From contig CP136895.1 in NCBI GenBank assembly GCA_034359265.1, positions 47,944,001 through 48,008,000 on the forward strand: a stretch of DNA of 64,000 nt. Direction: 5' to 3'. The notes under the pieces were generated by a model. It was not told the DNA's origin. It worked only from the letters and a program-made list of their open reading frames with translations, and made no database searches. Below, piece by piece: positions 1-10,526 of this stretch (positions within the stretch are counted from its first letter, which is position 1; each line of letters opens with the position of its first letter). The position numbers and the translations under genes were made by a program. Source of the stretch: Canna indica (taxonomy: Eukaryota > Streptophyta > Magnoliopsida > Zingiberales > Cannaceae).

Positions 1-26
1 AATAGTAATTAATACTAATTAATTAA

Positions 27-100
<74 letters not shown>

Positions 101-844
101 GGTTGGCGCCGGCCGAAACCCTAGGGTTTCGATCGGCGCTGGACCGGAGAGGGGAGGGGGGTGAACTCACTTGGTGGTGGAGGAGAGGGGAGAGGGATTG
201 GCGACGAGGGCGAGGGAGCAGCCGGCGACGGCGTGCGTGGGCGACGGAGATCGAGGGGGAGAGGGGCGGCGGTCTGGGCGAGAGAGAGGGGGGGAGAGGG
301 CCGGGGAGGCGACGCGATGAGGGCGAGGGAGCAGGCGGCACGGCGAGGGTGCGACGCGGTGACGATAAATCATCGGCAACAGCGGAGAGAGAAGAGAGCA
401 GGGGAAAGAGGAATGGTCGAGCGCGAACACAAATAAAAGTATTTTCACCCACGGCTCTTCAGCCGTCGAAAAACCATGGATTCATAATTTTAATATCACC
501 GACGGCTGACCCTCTCTAAGCCGTCGATTTAGAGTGTTTTAGTTTTCGTGTTGCGTTCGCGCCATTATTAATAAGCGACGATCACTTCTAGCCGTGGCCA
601 ATGACTTATTCATATCACCAACGGCTCTCATGCCCCCGCTAAGCCGTGGCTAATAACTTATTTTATTTCGCGCATGTGCGCGCCATCAACTATGAGCGAC
701 GGCTCTAAGTGGCTGTATGCGAGTCGCGACTGATTCGGTTACATCAGCCACAGCTGCTACGGTCGTCGAAAAGTCATGAATTATTCTGACAACCGAGGCG
801 ACCGTCGGTGATGCACGTGACTGATGTAGTATATTCTAGTAGTG
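1..844 (-). mobile_element. Terminal part of a CACTA (En/Spm) transposon, cut by the window edge
   Basis: The right end is TTCTAGTAGTG at 834-844, the reverse complement of the CACTACTAGAA terminus. Subterminal copies of a CGACGGCT / AGCCGTCG motif fill 445-800, as expected for CACTA ends. A GC-rich block at 100-440 with 'aaaccctagggttt' resembles the leader regions at the matching end of the two larger CACTA elements in this window (around 30.9-31.2 kb and 37.2-37.5 kb). A splice-donor-like GTGAGT on the minus strand near 165-172 suggests a noncoding first exon. The other end is outside the window, so the TSD cannot be tested; the three bases after the end are ATT. Open frames across the GC-rich block are low-complexity and not supported as proteins. 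Confidence 0.8.
31..95. repeat. (AT)n microsatellite
   Basis: About 32 uninterrupted AT dinucleotides lie just inside the CACTA fragment, next to its GC-rich leader block. Confidence 0.95.
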
Positions 845-2790
845 ATTTTACGTTCATGATATAAAGAAAAGAAAACATGTGAATAAGATAGAATTAAATA
901 TCGAACAAAGACCTTAAATAAAGTGTCTAAATATCTAATCCCTAAGCTACGAATGAATTAATACGAAATAGTCATTTCACTTTACGCTGATGTCATATAA
1001 TAGGAGTTTACATTAAAAATAAAAGGTTGGGAAATTACAAGTGTTTGTTTGCTTCGTAGGATTAAGGAAGATAGAATAAAATATGAATTTGAATCTATTA
1101 TTTGTTTAATGCATTGATTAGAAAAAAATATAATTAGAATAATATAAAATTAATATGATATTTGATATATATCAAAATTTAAAATATTCATATTTTTCTC
1201 TCATTTATTATTCAATTTTATTTTACCTAATCCAACGAAGTAATTATATCACAAAGGTGTAGATAAAAAACCTTAGCATGCATATAGGTGAATTTTAAAT
1301 AAGGGAGCAAAACGGAAGGTTTGAACTTTGAAGTGTAAAGTCATTCGTGTTTATTTTGATAGGATTCCTCAATATTCTATTATATTCTTTAGAGTTCAAA
1401 TATATTTAATTAATATTTTGGAAAACATCCAACCAAAATAATGTTCGGCTGGTGCAACAAATTATTGTTGGAACTAGTAATCTTCTTAAATTAATTTGAA
1501 TTTATGCCTCGGAATTAGAATCCTAAGACTAGGTTATGTCTTATATATAAAACTGAATTTATGACTGCAGCAAATCCCAATACAAATTGGATCGTCTTCT
1601 TGGAATTGGGAAAGGACAAGATTATTTCTTGCATGTTTTGGATTAAATTATACGTTCTTTTACTGTTATATTTTATATTATTAAAAATAATAAGAAGAAA
1701 AAGGTATATCATCCTTCCAACCCATTAATTTCTATGGAATCGCCTATTTTATATTTTTCATGATGCTTAAAAAATGGGGGAGCTAGAATAAAAAATTAAA
1801 GAATGAAAATAAATAAAAAATATAAATAGTACTATCTTATTTAATTGATATTATAAATAAATTAAAAATATAATTACTTTATTTGATTAGCATAAAAAAT
1901 AGAAACTTAATTAATTAAAATATTCTTCTTAATAAAATTAAATATATTTACTTTATTTGATTAATCTAAAAAATATAATGAATCGGGAGAAAAATAACTC
2001 AAATATTATTTTAAAATATAATAAATTATATTCTAATTTATTCTAATTAATAATAACATAATATAAATATAAATTATTGTAAAATAATTTATTAATTTAA
2101 AATAATAAAATATTATTATTTGTTTTATTTTCATAAAATTAATTAAATCTAAAAAAAATAATTATTAAAATATTATTTAATAATAAAATAATAACTATCT
2201 ATTTGAGATATACAATTATTAAAATTAAAATTAAAAGTTTATATTCTTATTATAAATATTGAATGATAATATAAGAAAATGATCAAAATATCTCTCTAAA
2301 AATATAATAAATTATATTATAATTACTTTAATTAATAATAATATAATAAAAATATGAATTAATGTAAAATAATTTATTAATTTAAAATAATAAAAACTAT
2401 TATTTATTTTATTTTTATAAAATTAAATCTTTTAAAAAATAATTAAAATAATATTTAATAATAAAATAATAATTATCTATTTAAGATATGTAATTATTAA
2501 AATTAGTTTAAATTTATTTTTTGTTATGTAATATTGTAAATACTGAAGGATAATATAGAAAAATATCATAAGAAATAGATCAGGAATATATTATTCATTT
2601 GGTTGAGGTAAGAAATAGTATTCTCCGTTTATTGTCTATTTATTGTCTAATCATTATGACCCACCTATTTATTGTATTTCTTATCTAATCATTATGGCTC
2701 ACCTATTTATTGTCTATAAATTGCAACCAAATAAGGGAATAAGTGAGACATAAGGAATAATATTTTATTCTTCATTTATTTCATTCAATC
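845..2790. other. AT-rich intergenic DNA without a recognisable gene
   Basis: No coding pattern was seen. The longest open frame (1515-1712, minus) is an AT-rich chance frame. From about 1780 onward the sequence is almost pure A/T and contains the duplication listed separately. Confidence 0.6.
1990..2560. repeat. Imperfect tandem duplication, period about 285 bp
   Basis: The block containing 'gtaaaataatttattaattt' occurs near 2079 and again near 2363, with surrounding sequence in the same order in both halves. The copies differ by many substitutions and small indels. It may be a decayed AT-rich element or simple local duplication. Confidence 0.6.
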
Positions 2791-3055
2791 AAACACTACC
2801 TATGGGGCAAATATCATATATAGGGGGTAAAATTGACTTTTTCTCGTATATAAATAAGATAAATTGAGATGAGAAGAGGGCAAGGGAGGTATATATATAT
2901 GGCAAAATAGACTTTTTCCTAAATAAATAAGATAATTTGAGATGTATATATATATGGCAAAATAGACTTTTTCCTAAATAAATAAGATAATTTGAGATGT
3001 GAGGAGGGCAATTACCGCCCTCCTATCCATGTAGCTCCGCCCCTGCTTGGATCAT
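2790..3055. repeat. Degenerate dispersed repeat with GGGGCAAA / GCCCTCC motifs
   Basis: The stretch starts 'tatggggcaaatatc' and ends 'gctccgcccctgc'. A block with the same flavour ('ggggcgaagtcagg', then 'caattgcctcccct') occurs at about 17020-17215. The family was not identified. Confidence 0.35.
2889..2999. repeat. Direct tandem duplication, period 55 bp
   Basis: The 55-bp block with 'ggcaaaatagactttttcct' occurs at 2901 and again at 2956 with essentially no differences, so the duplication is recent. Each copy starts with a short TA run. Confidence 0.9.
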
Positions 3056-3445
3056 ATCCCGTATAGGAACGGTTCCTAGATTTTGAACCCAGATTCTATC
3101 ATGTTGAAATATGGAACCGGATCCTACCTGGAACATGCGGTGTAGTATAGGTTCCGGGTATCCTATTAAAATTTGTTCATTTGCAAGTTTCAGTGTACAG
3201 ATTTAGAACATCATATTGGAATCTGTTCATTTACATGTTCCAAAATACAGGTTTCGAGATACCAATTCTGGTTCCCGTTGTGCCAATTCTGATTTCGATC
3301 CCAGGTCCAACACCTGAAACTGATTTTAATCGGTTCCTTAATTTTTATCTCGAGTCCAACACTCAAAAATCACTCGATCGAATAGATTCCAATCGATTCT
3401 AAACCTACCTAGTATATTCGTGAACACCCTACTTATATGTCCAGG
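3056..3445. repeat. Degenerate hAT-like non-autonomous repeat (tentative)
   Basis: The stretch is rich in GGTTCC / GGAACC words and ends with 'cgtgaacaccctac'. Its reverse complement, GTAGGGTGTTCACG, resembles the ends of hAT miniature elements. No matching left end or 8-bp duplication was found, so the call is weak. Confidence 0.35.
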
Positions 3446-3675
3446 ATTGCACCCAAAATGAGTGCAGCTCAGAAGATTCAAATTAAATGAACCGAACGTA
3501 AAAAGTGAAAAGAACTAGATAGAAGTAGATGAACAGGTTGAGAAAGTGAATGAATTTGGGCATGAATTGCAATAACTTATTCTCAATTTTCATCGTATCT
3601 CGTTCAATACTATTGTGGCATATTTATTTATTAAAAAATATTATTTTAACATCACATTATTTTTCATGCAAGTTT

Positions 3676-5075
3676 CACTGCAAGAAATATGATGATTTTC
3701 GATGGCCATTGTAGTCGAAAGATGGTCGAAAGTTGGTCGAAAATATTGATTTATCGACCAAATTTTGATTGATTACCGAGGCTAATATTTGCATCGATAA
3801 AACCTTGGTTGGAATGAGTATCGATAGTTTATCGACAAAAAAATATAGTCGATAATTATCGACCAAGGTTTTAATCGAAAAGTTGTCGATAGTTCCTCGG
3901 TAACTACCTACAAAAGTTTTGTCGGTTGCTCTAGGTAGTTACCGAGTACAAGTGCTGTCGAAAATTGTGGTCGGTAATTACCGATGACATGTCGTCGAAA
4001 ATTCTAAGATTTTTTTTATAAAAAAGCTAATAAACCGGGCTGAAAGCAGCCGCTCGACGCTCCTCTCTCCATGCCTATCGCATTCGTGCCTCCCTCGCCT
4101 TCGCAGGCGTCATCACTAGCGGCGACACCATTGTGACCGACCTGTCCATTCTTGAGTTCTTGAACTGCAGGTGACGAAGGCGTGGACGACGAGAGCGACA
4201 GCCGAGACGTAGAGGATCACCGAGTTGTTGAGCTGGCACTGCAAAAAGCGCTGCAGCGGGAAGACGAAGGTGACGGTCGGAGAAGTGCGGGGGGATGAAC
4301 CACATGGCCGGACACCTCGTCGGCTTGCTTCGCCACATCCTCCAGCTACCTCGTGAGGAGCAGGATCGGCGTGGGGAGGAGGAGGACGGCGCAGAGGAGC
4401 AGCACGATCCACGACCGACGGATGGAAACATTCCACCAACAGTGGAGAGAAGCACCTCAGCGAGAAAAAGAAGAAGTAGAAGTGAAGAAAAAAATATAAT
4501 TAAATATTCTTTTAAAAAAAGCATGAGGCGGGAAATCTCCCATCTCCTGCTTGGGCGGCCACACGCGCTCTTTTTTTTTTTTTTTTTTTAAAATTATTTA
4601 TAATTTTCCGACTAATTTTGGTCAAAAATTTTTGTTGGTAACTCTTTCCGACGCAAAGACGTGTCGGAAATCTAACGAAAATTTTCGACAACATCTTCTC
4701 GTCGAAAGTAGTGGTCGATAAATCCAATATTTCTCGTCGGTAATTCTTTTCGATGCCGAAAGTTGTTGGAACTTTAACGAAAATTTTCGACGATAGATTT
4801 TCGTCGAAAATTTTGGTCGATAAGTTCAGTATAAAAATATGTCATTAATATTTTCGACGAACTTGCGAGTACAAAGTCTGTCGAAAATTATTTTCGACTA
4901 AATTTTTGACAAAAATTCATCGATATTAATATAATAATTTTTCGACACATTTTGGTCGAAAAGTTTTGTCGGTAACTCTTTCCGACGCTATGGGTCATCG
5001 GAAATATAACGAAAATTTTTGACAACATCTTCTCGTTGGAAATTGTGGTCGATAAATCTAAATTTTCTTGTAGTG
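3676..5075. mobile_element. Complete non-autonomous CACTA element (1.4 kb)
   Basis: It starts CACTGCAAGAAA at 3676 and ends TTTCTTGTAGTG at 5075, an imperfect CACTA inverted pair. It is flanked by the 3-bp duplication TTT (3673-3675 and 5076-5078). Both halves carry many subterminal copies of a TCGACGAAAA / TTTTCGTCGA-type motif (3700-3990 and 4600-5060). Between them lies a GC-rich core, 4030-4570, unlike the AT-rich arms; part of it reads as a MATE transporter fragment. No transposase coding is present, so it would depend on an autonomous CACTA element for movement. Confidence 0.9.
4116..4439 (-). pseudogene. Captured fragment of a MATE (DTX) transporter gene inside the CACTA element
   Basis: The minus strand of the GC-rich core encodes, around 4167-4277, a segment containing FPLQRFLQCQLNNSVI followed by a hydrophobic stretch ending VVHAFVTC. 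This matches the conserved 'FPLQRFLQ-Q' region and following membrane helix of plant MATE/DETOXIFICATION efflux carriers. Just upstream, in a neighbouring frame, 'WFIPPHFS' fits the preceding MATE helix, so the fragment is frameshifted. A CTGCAG junction near 4165-4170 could be an old exon border. No full transporter is present; MATE proteins usually have 12 membrane helices and about 450-550 residues. The base composition contrasts with the AT-rich CACTA arms, as expected for captured host sequence. The MATE assignment is from memory of the family and moderately sure. Confidence 0.55.
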
Positions 5076-5780
5076 TTTTATTAATTTTTTATTTTAGTGA
5101 ACTAATTAACTTATTAACAAATCTATTTATTTATATAAATAATTACTATATTATGAATTTGCCAACAAGTTAACGAACTCACCTGAAACATAAAAATAAT
5201 AATAAAATTCATGTAAGAAATGATACGGTATTGTCAATGGTAGCACAATTGATGATAATATATCATATACAACTATGAGTATGATCATCTATTATGATTT
5301 TTTATTTTTGTTAAAAAAAAATACGGTATTAAATAATATTGTTTAACTATCAAATATATCATAGTAATGATCAAATGGACCGAGTGACGGTTGAAAACTC
5401 GTCATGAAAATTTTTAAAAGCAAAAGATATTAATATTTTTATTTTAAAATTTGTAAAAGTATACAAATTCCACTAACAACTTCCTATTCATTCTTCTCTT
5501 ATATTTGTAAGTCCATGACAATTTTCATACCCTTCATTTTTAAATATAACATGAATAATATAATATCGATGTCAGATATCGGGTATCAATGGAGCAAACT
5601 CGTACCCTAATTGAATTTTGAATATCAATTTCGCTATGAAACTCCACTTGATTTCATTTTGGGTTGACTGGATATCTGATTTATTTTCCCATTGCCACCC
5701 CCGGCACAACAACATGCTAAACAGATCCGACCCGAAGATGGAATCCAACTAGAGACCGGATAATCTAGGAGAAAATCCGC
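5076..5780. other. AT-rich intergenic DNA upstream of the PCH1-like gene
   Basis: No coding sequence or repeat structure stands out. The promoter of the following gene is probably in the right-hand part, but no TATA box could be assigned with confidence. Confidence 0.5.
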
Positions 5781-6603
5781 TTGGATTTATTGCCTGTTGA
5801 AACGTACGCCCGGATCCGAAGAGCCTGTGTTTCATGTTTGGATCCGGATTTATCGAGCCGCGTGGCGGTAAGTCCACCAAGCAAAAGTACTCCGAAGAAG
5901 ATATTTTCGTGGTCCCCACACTCTCCCCTTTCTCTCCTAACTTTCTCCTTCTTCTTCTCAGGGTTGATGAAGATGGCTTCTCGGTGATCAGAGGAGGAAG
6001 GGCAAGAGGTTCACCGTAGAGAATTCTTGCTCTGTTGCTTTTCTTAAGTTCGAGGAGACCTTCAACGATGCCTCGCCAATCTCGGTCTAGCTATTTTCGA
6101 ATTTTTTATGAAAGAAAATTCTAGTGGAGAATGAGGTTGGTATTCTTGTGGTGTTTTAGGTTATTTTGCCTTTCTTTGATCCTTTGGAGCTGATTCATTT
6201 CTTTGTTTGCTTATTTTTCCTACGGTTTGATGGATTTTGATGTAGTCGATTAGTCATATCGTATGTTCTTCTAAAAAGATTGGACTTTTTTGATGTCCTG
6301 TTCGGTTCCTTTTGTGGAGATGCATGAGTTTTTGTTAATTTTATATTTACTGTTTTGTGGAGATGCATTTATTTGCCCTTTCTTTGTCAGATCTCATGGT
6401 AGGCGATGTTCATTCTGCAGCTTATGATTTTATAGGAGTTTCATATGTTAGAGATCTCGTGTTTTTCCTGAAAATTTAAAAATTTTCCGGGGCCAAGGTA
6501 CTACTTCGTTTTTCTCTTCATCCTATGTTCATTGGTGTAATCTGTTATTTGTATTTTTAATATCAACCATTTCTCCTTATAACGAAATTTGTTATATGCA
6601 CAG
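5781..6603 (+). promoter_or_regulatory. Probable promoter-proximal region and intron-containing 5' leader of the PCH1-like gene
   Basis: A strong pyrimidine-rich run (about 5918-5960) typical of plant leaders is followed by T-rich, intron-like sequence ending in ATGCACAG at 6596-6603. That AG is the acceptor placed two bases before the start codon, so at least one intron interrupts the leader. Its donor could be near 6137 (GAG|GTTGGT) or 6497 (AAG|GTACTA); the sequence alone does not decide. The small open frames at 5781-6019 are probably leader sequence. Confidence 0.45.
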
Positions 6604-6604
6604 A

Positions 6605-8886
6605 ATGGCAGAGCATATCAAGCAACATAAAGAGGATGGTTTGGGTGATTCAGGTGGTAGAGCATCTTATGATCAATATCATTTACGGTGGATTGCACGC
6701 TGGACACGAGCAAACAACAATCCCGTTCCTCAAAGTCATCATGTTTCCTATGCAAGCAACGAGGAAGATCAAGCAGAAGAAAAGAGGTACTTGCAAGTCA
6801 GATCACTGGAATCAAGAAAAGTTGAAGTCCTCAAATTAGATATGAATGAAAAAAGTACCCACGAATACAAGAATGTAAGCAGAGCTGATCTTAGTAAATC
6901 TGGCCGACCTATAGAAGTTCATAAATCAGCTGAACTTACTGGAGCCGAGATGGGAAGAAGTAAGCTCATGAACAATTTGATGGTGCAGGAAAATGTGAAG
7001 TTGCATGATGCTGCAGTTGCATTAACAGATGCATGTTTGCTGCATGAGATGCCAGACTCTTCCGTGAACTTGGAACACTGTGAGCAATCTCGTTTTCTGA
7101 CTTTCAAAAATATATCAATGTGTAAGTACTTAAGTATGATAGATAATAACAAAAAGATTGGCAGGTTCTTAACTCCATTGAATAACTTTAGAACTATAAA
7201 ATCATCTACGACTTCAGTTAAATGCATTAGCTTCCCATGTAGTTGAATTTACAGTAAAAGAGAAACATTTTGCAGGTCAGAGAATGACGAAGTGTTTGAC
7301 AGGGTTTCTGAATCAAGATATGCAACATTACATATCTGATAAATGCTCATCAGGTTGTGCAGGATCATCTTCTTACCCAACAATTCGACACTATGAGAAC
7401 TGGAGACCATATATGAGGAGTTCCATTTTAATCAATGAAGAAGAAAAAAGATGTTCAATATCATCTCAACTTCACGGAAAAAAAGAAAATCAAATAAGTG
7501 TTTCCAGTAGCAGGCTGTTTTTGAGCTGGGAAGAATCTCTTAATTTTAGAAGATTTAGTGATCTTGGGCATGTTTATGAGTTATTTAGAAAAATGTCGGA
7601 TTCCTCTATATTTTATGATGAGATGAAAATGCATAATAATTCAAGCTCTATGGAAAATACAAGGGCAGGAGCACAAAATTTTTCCAATGCATCTCAATCT
7701 TTTTTCATGACAAATAAAATGTGCATGGACTCGTCTTGCGTGGAACTATCAACTGGAAAAAAATTGAGAGATTCTACCAAAGCCAAAGGACTTGCTCTTT
7801 ACGAGATGGTAACACTACCAACTAGATCAGAGGGTGAGAAAAGTGAGGATGCACAATGCTCGTTAAGAGAAGACTTGTTACCCAAAAGTTGTTCTAGGAA
7901 TATTGACATTTCTCAGATGCAAATCTCACAAGAGGGTATGCGACTATGCGCTATATATATTCTTAACATCCTAGTACAAAATAACATGTTCTCTTGCTCA
8001 GAAACATATTCCAGCGGATGTTGTTTTGGAATAAGCAGTAGAAGTATAAATGTTTAACAAGTGACTGTTTCTTATTCATTTGTTCTTATATTTTGCAGGC
8101 TGGAGTTCTAACGGACGACAAGAGGTATATATGCATATACTGTATTTATCTTATCTTTAGTTACCATGACTGGAAATGTGTGCAAAAAGTAGCATGTCAA
8201 GTTCTTTTTGCCTATTAATTTTGACATAGACAAAGTAGTTTACCCGATCTTCTGCATGTAAGTCTGTAAATGACAAACCATCATACTAACTAATGATTCT
8301 ACAGGATCCTTGGTGTTCTACAAATCAATTAGCATCAACTTCACAGGTTGAACAAGCAATAAGAAGAGATGCTGAAACTGATGAAAAGTTAGACAAAACT
8401 GCATTAGAACTACAAGAACAGGCTTGCAGCAGATGGCTCAAGCGCCTCAGTCAGAAATCCATGGATTATCCTTCTATTGGTAGTAAGAAGTCCAAAACTG
8501 GAGATGGTCCATCAAGTGGAAAAGAATGTTGCTTGTCTACCAAACAATTAAACTACACCACATCAGGCTATCTTAAGGGGAAGCAGGTACTCCATGAGAA
8601 CATGAAATCAACAAGAAATACTAGATACTCTTCTGGAGTAGCAATGGAGACATTGTCTTCTTGGATTCAGAGGTGGTGTAGTAATAGCAGCCAAACAACT
8701 CAAGCTCAGGTGAGGCTAGCTGGTCCAGTTTTCTGCAACACAACAAATTATTGTGATAACGCTGAAGACAAGCAGCTTCCTAGTGTTGCTGCAATGGCGT
8801 TAATGGGAAGGGTAATGAAACAGTTCCATTCGTGTGTGTTTCATAGAAGGGGATCTTCTGTCATCTGGAATATAGAAGACTTATGA
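6605..8886 (+). CDS. PCH1-like protein ('F-box protein At2g16365-like' family), four coding exons
   Basis: Coding exons: 6605-7121, 7276-7935, 8099-8124 and 8305-8886. All junctions are GT-AG and keep frame, giving 594 residues. The third coding exon is a 26-bp microexon. The start ATG (MAEHIK) follows the acceptor AG at 6602-6603. Near the N-terminus is YHLRWIARWTR, and the C-terminal exon has TALELQEQACSRWLKRL and PSVAAMALMGRVM, ending with VIWN. These blocks match my memory of PCH1/PCHL and the proteins annotated as At2g16365-like. In Arabidopsis, PCH1 binds phytochrome B and stabilises its active form in nuclear photobodies; that role is inferred here by family only. No F-box is visible; the name probably comes from a fused gene model. 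The middle (residues about 170-400) is Ser-rich and probably disordered. No premature stop was seen, so the gene looks intact. Confidence 0.7.
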
Positions 8887-10526
8887 AATTATTAAAGAAG
8901 TGGTTTGTCCTTTTATTTGTCAAATGACTCTTGCAGCAGATGTTTGCAGAATACGATTAACAATGCCCATTTTCCGTTGAACAGACATTGCAGCACCACA
9001 GTGCTACACTTATCTGTCTTTAGAAATGGTATGTGATATGACCACCCCGTTCTCTTTGGCCAATTGATGTCATTTAAATGCTACATTTCACCATATCTGT
9101 TGCATATTCTTTTCAAGATCCAAAAAGCCTGGTTATGTTAAATCACATTGTTCACAAGCTTCTGTTGTGATGGCTTTTATATACTTTCGCATCTGAAGTC
9201 ATTGATAAGTGCCAAGAGATTGGCAATTCTGAAATTTTTCTAGCTTCTAATACCACCCAATTGATAATAATAGATAATTAACCTCTAATACGACATTCAA
9301 TTTATATCTACTCAGCCTGATGTATTTTTGCTGCTATATCTACTAAATTTTAATACTATTCCCTTGAGTAAGTGCCAAATTCTGGAACTATACATGTTAA
9401 TTTAAATCATGTTTGCACTTTCATTTATTATCTATGAATTAGTGGATGAGTGATCCTGGTCCATTATATTTTCTGTTACAAGCTGTCAGTTTAGTATGGT
9501 TTGATTTCTACCAATTACAGATTTTGGGATCCTGGTTCAAAGTATAGTACTTAAATTATAAGATCAACCACTTCGCTTAGCTTTCCAAAAAACGTACCTG
9601 GTAGCTGAAGCATTGTTTCTTGGTTGTAGGTATTAGCAATGATTGCTTGCATCGTGCTTGGATCCAAGAATTTTAGTGCAGAAACATCACTCTTATCGCC
9701 TCTGCAAGCAGTGAGCTGAAATATGGAATATACAACGTGGTCTGCACTTTGATGAGTTTTCTTCCAATCATACAGTATTCTAAAGGGAGAAAGCCTGTGT
9801 GACTATGTTAAAATGTTGAGAAAAAAATTCTTTTGATGCAAAATCTGCCTACTAAAATGAGATAATGTAGTATTAGCCCACCATGTACCTTTCTTGTTCT
9901 GGTATTATTTGGAGGGAAACTTTGAATTGAACTAGATGATGAAATTACATTATGAGAGGTTTAAGAGTTAATTCGTGTAATCCTCAATTTACTTGAAGTA
10001 TTCTTTTTATATAGTAAACAAACTACAAGTACCTTCAGTTGTGCATATGTTTCTCAATGTGTGATGAGTCTCCTTTACTGCTTGTGTACATAGCAAGATG
10101 CAGAAAACATATGAGATGAATGCAGCTATTTGTAATGCATCATCGCAAATGTCAACTGAAATCTTGATGCCCTTTGCATTTGATGCTTTTAGATTGCAAT
10201 CATCTCTCAATCAGAAAATAAAAGAAGTTTCGACCAGCATTTGTGATACTATCAAACAAAGATCATATAATTAATTTTTATTATTTACATAGCAGAAGAT
10301 GATGACAATAAATTATTAGACTCACATGATTCTGTGAAATCTATTAAAAAACACTTATATTACACGCAAGCGCTCTTTATTGCAGTCTATTATTAGCACG
10401 ATCAAAGTCATCAATGAAATCTTTCATTCTTGGTTCTTGCAATTCCTTCCTAGTTCATCCTTCATCTTTGTAGGTCTCCCAAGTTCAATTACAATGAGGG
10501 ATGATCATATATATTAATGGTTCCAT
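8887..10526. other. Convergent intergenic region with the 3' UTRs of both host genes
   Basis: The + strand PCH1-like gene stops at 8886 and the - strand AGPase gene stops at 10527, so both 3' ends fall here. The sequence is AT-rich with no clear transposon or coding exon. An open frame at 10007-10210 (minus) has no recognisable motif and is not accepted as a gene. Confidence 0.6.

Noticed and set aside
15..519. Overlapping open frames of up to 145 codons on both strands at the window start
   Set aside because: They are Arg/Ser/Pro/Gly-rich translations of the GC-rich CACTA leader and the (AT)n run, with no domain and conflicting frames.
5781..6019. Small protein upstream of the PCH1-like gene
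   Set aside because: Low-complexity, overlapping frames; better explained as leader sequence with an intron.
8808..8816. GGTAATG as a splice donor near the end of the PCH1-like gene
   Set aside because: Reading through gives the conserved C-terminal ending with VIWN, so no intron is needed.
10007..10210. 67-codon minus-strand frame between the two host genes
   Set aside because: No recognised motif; it lies in the probable 3' region of the AGPase gene.
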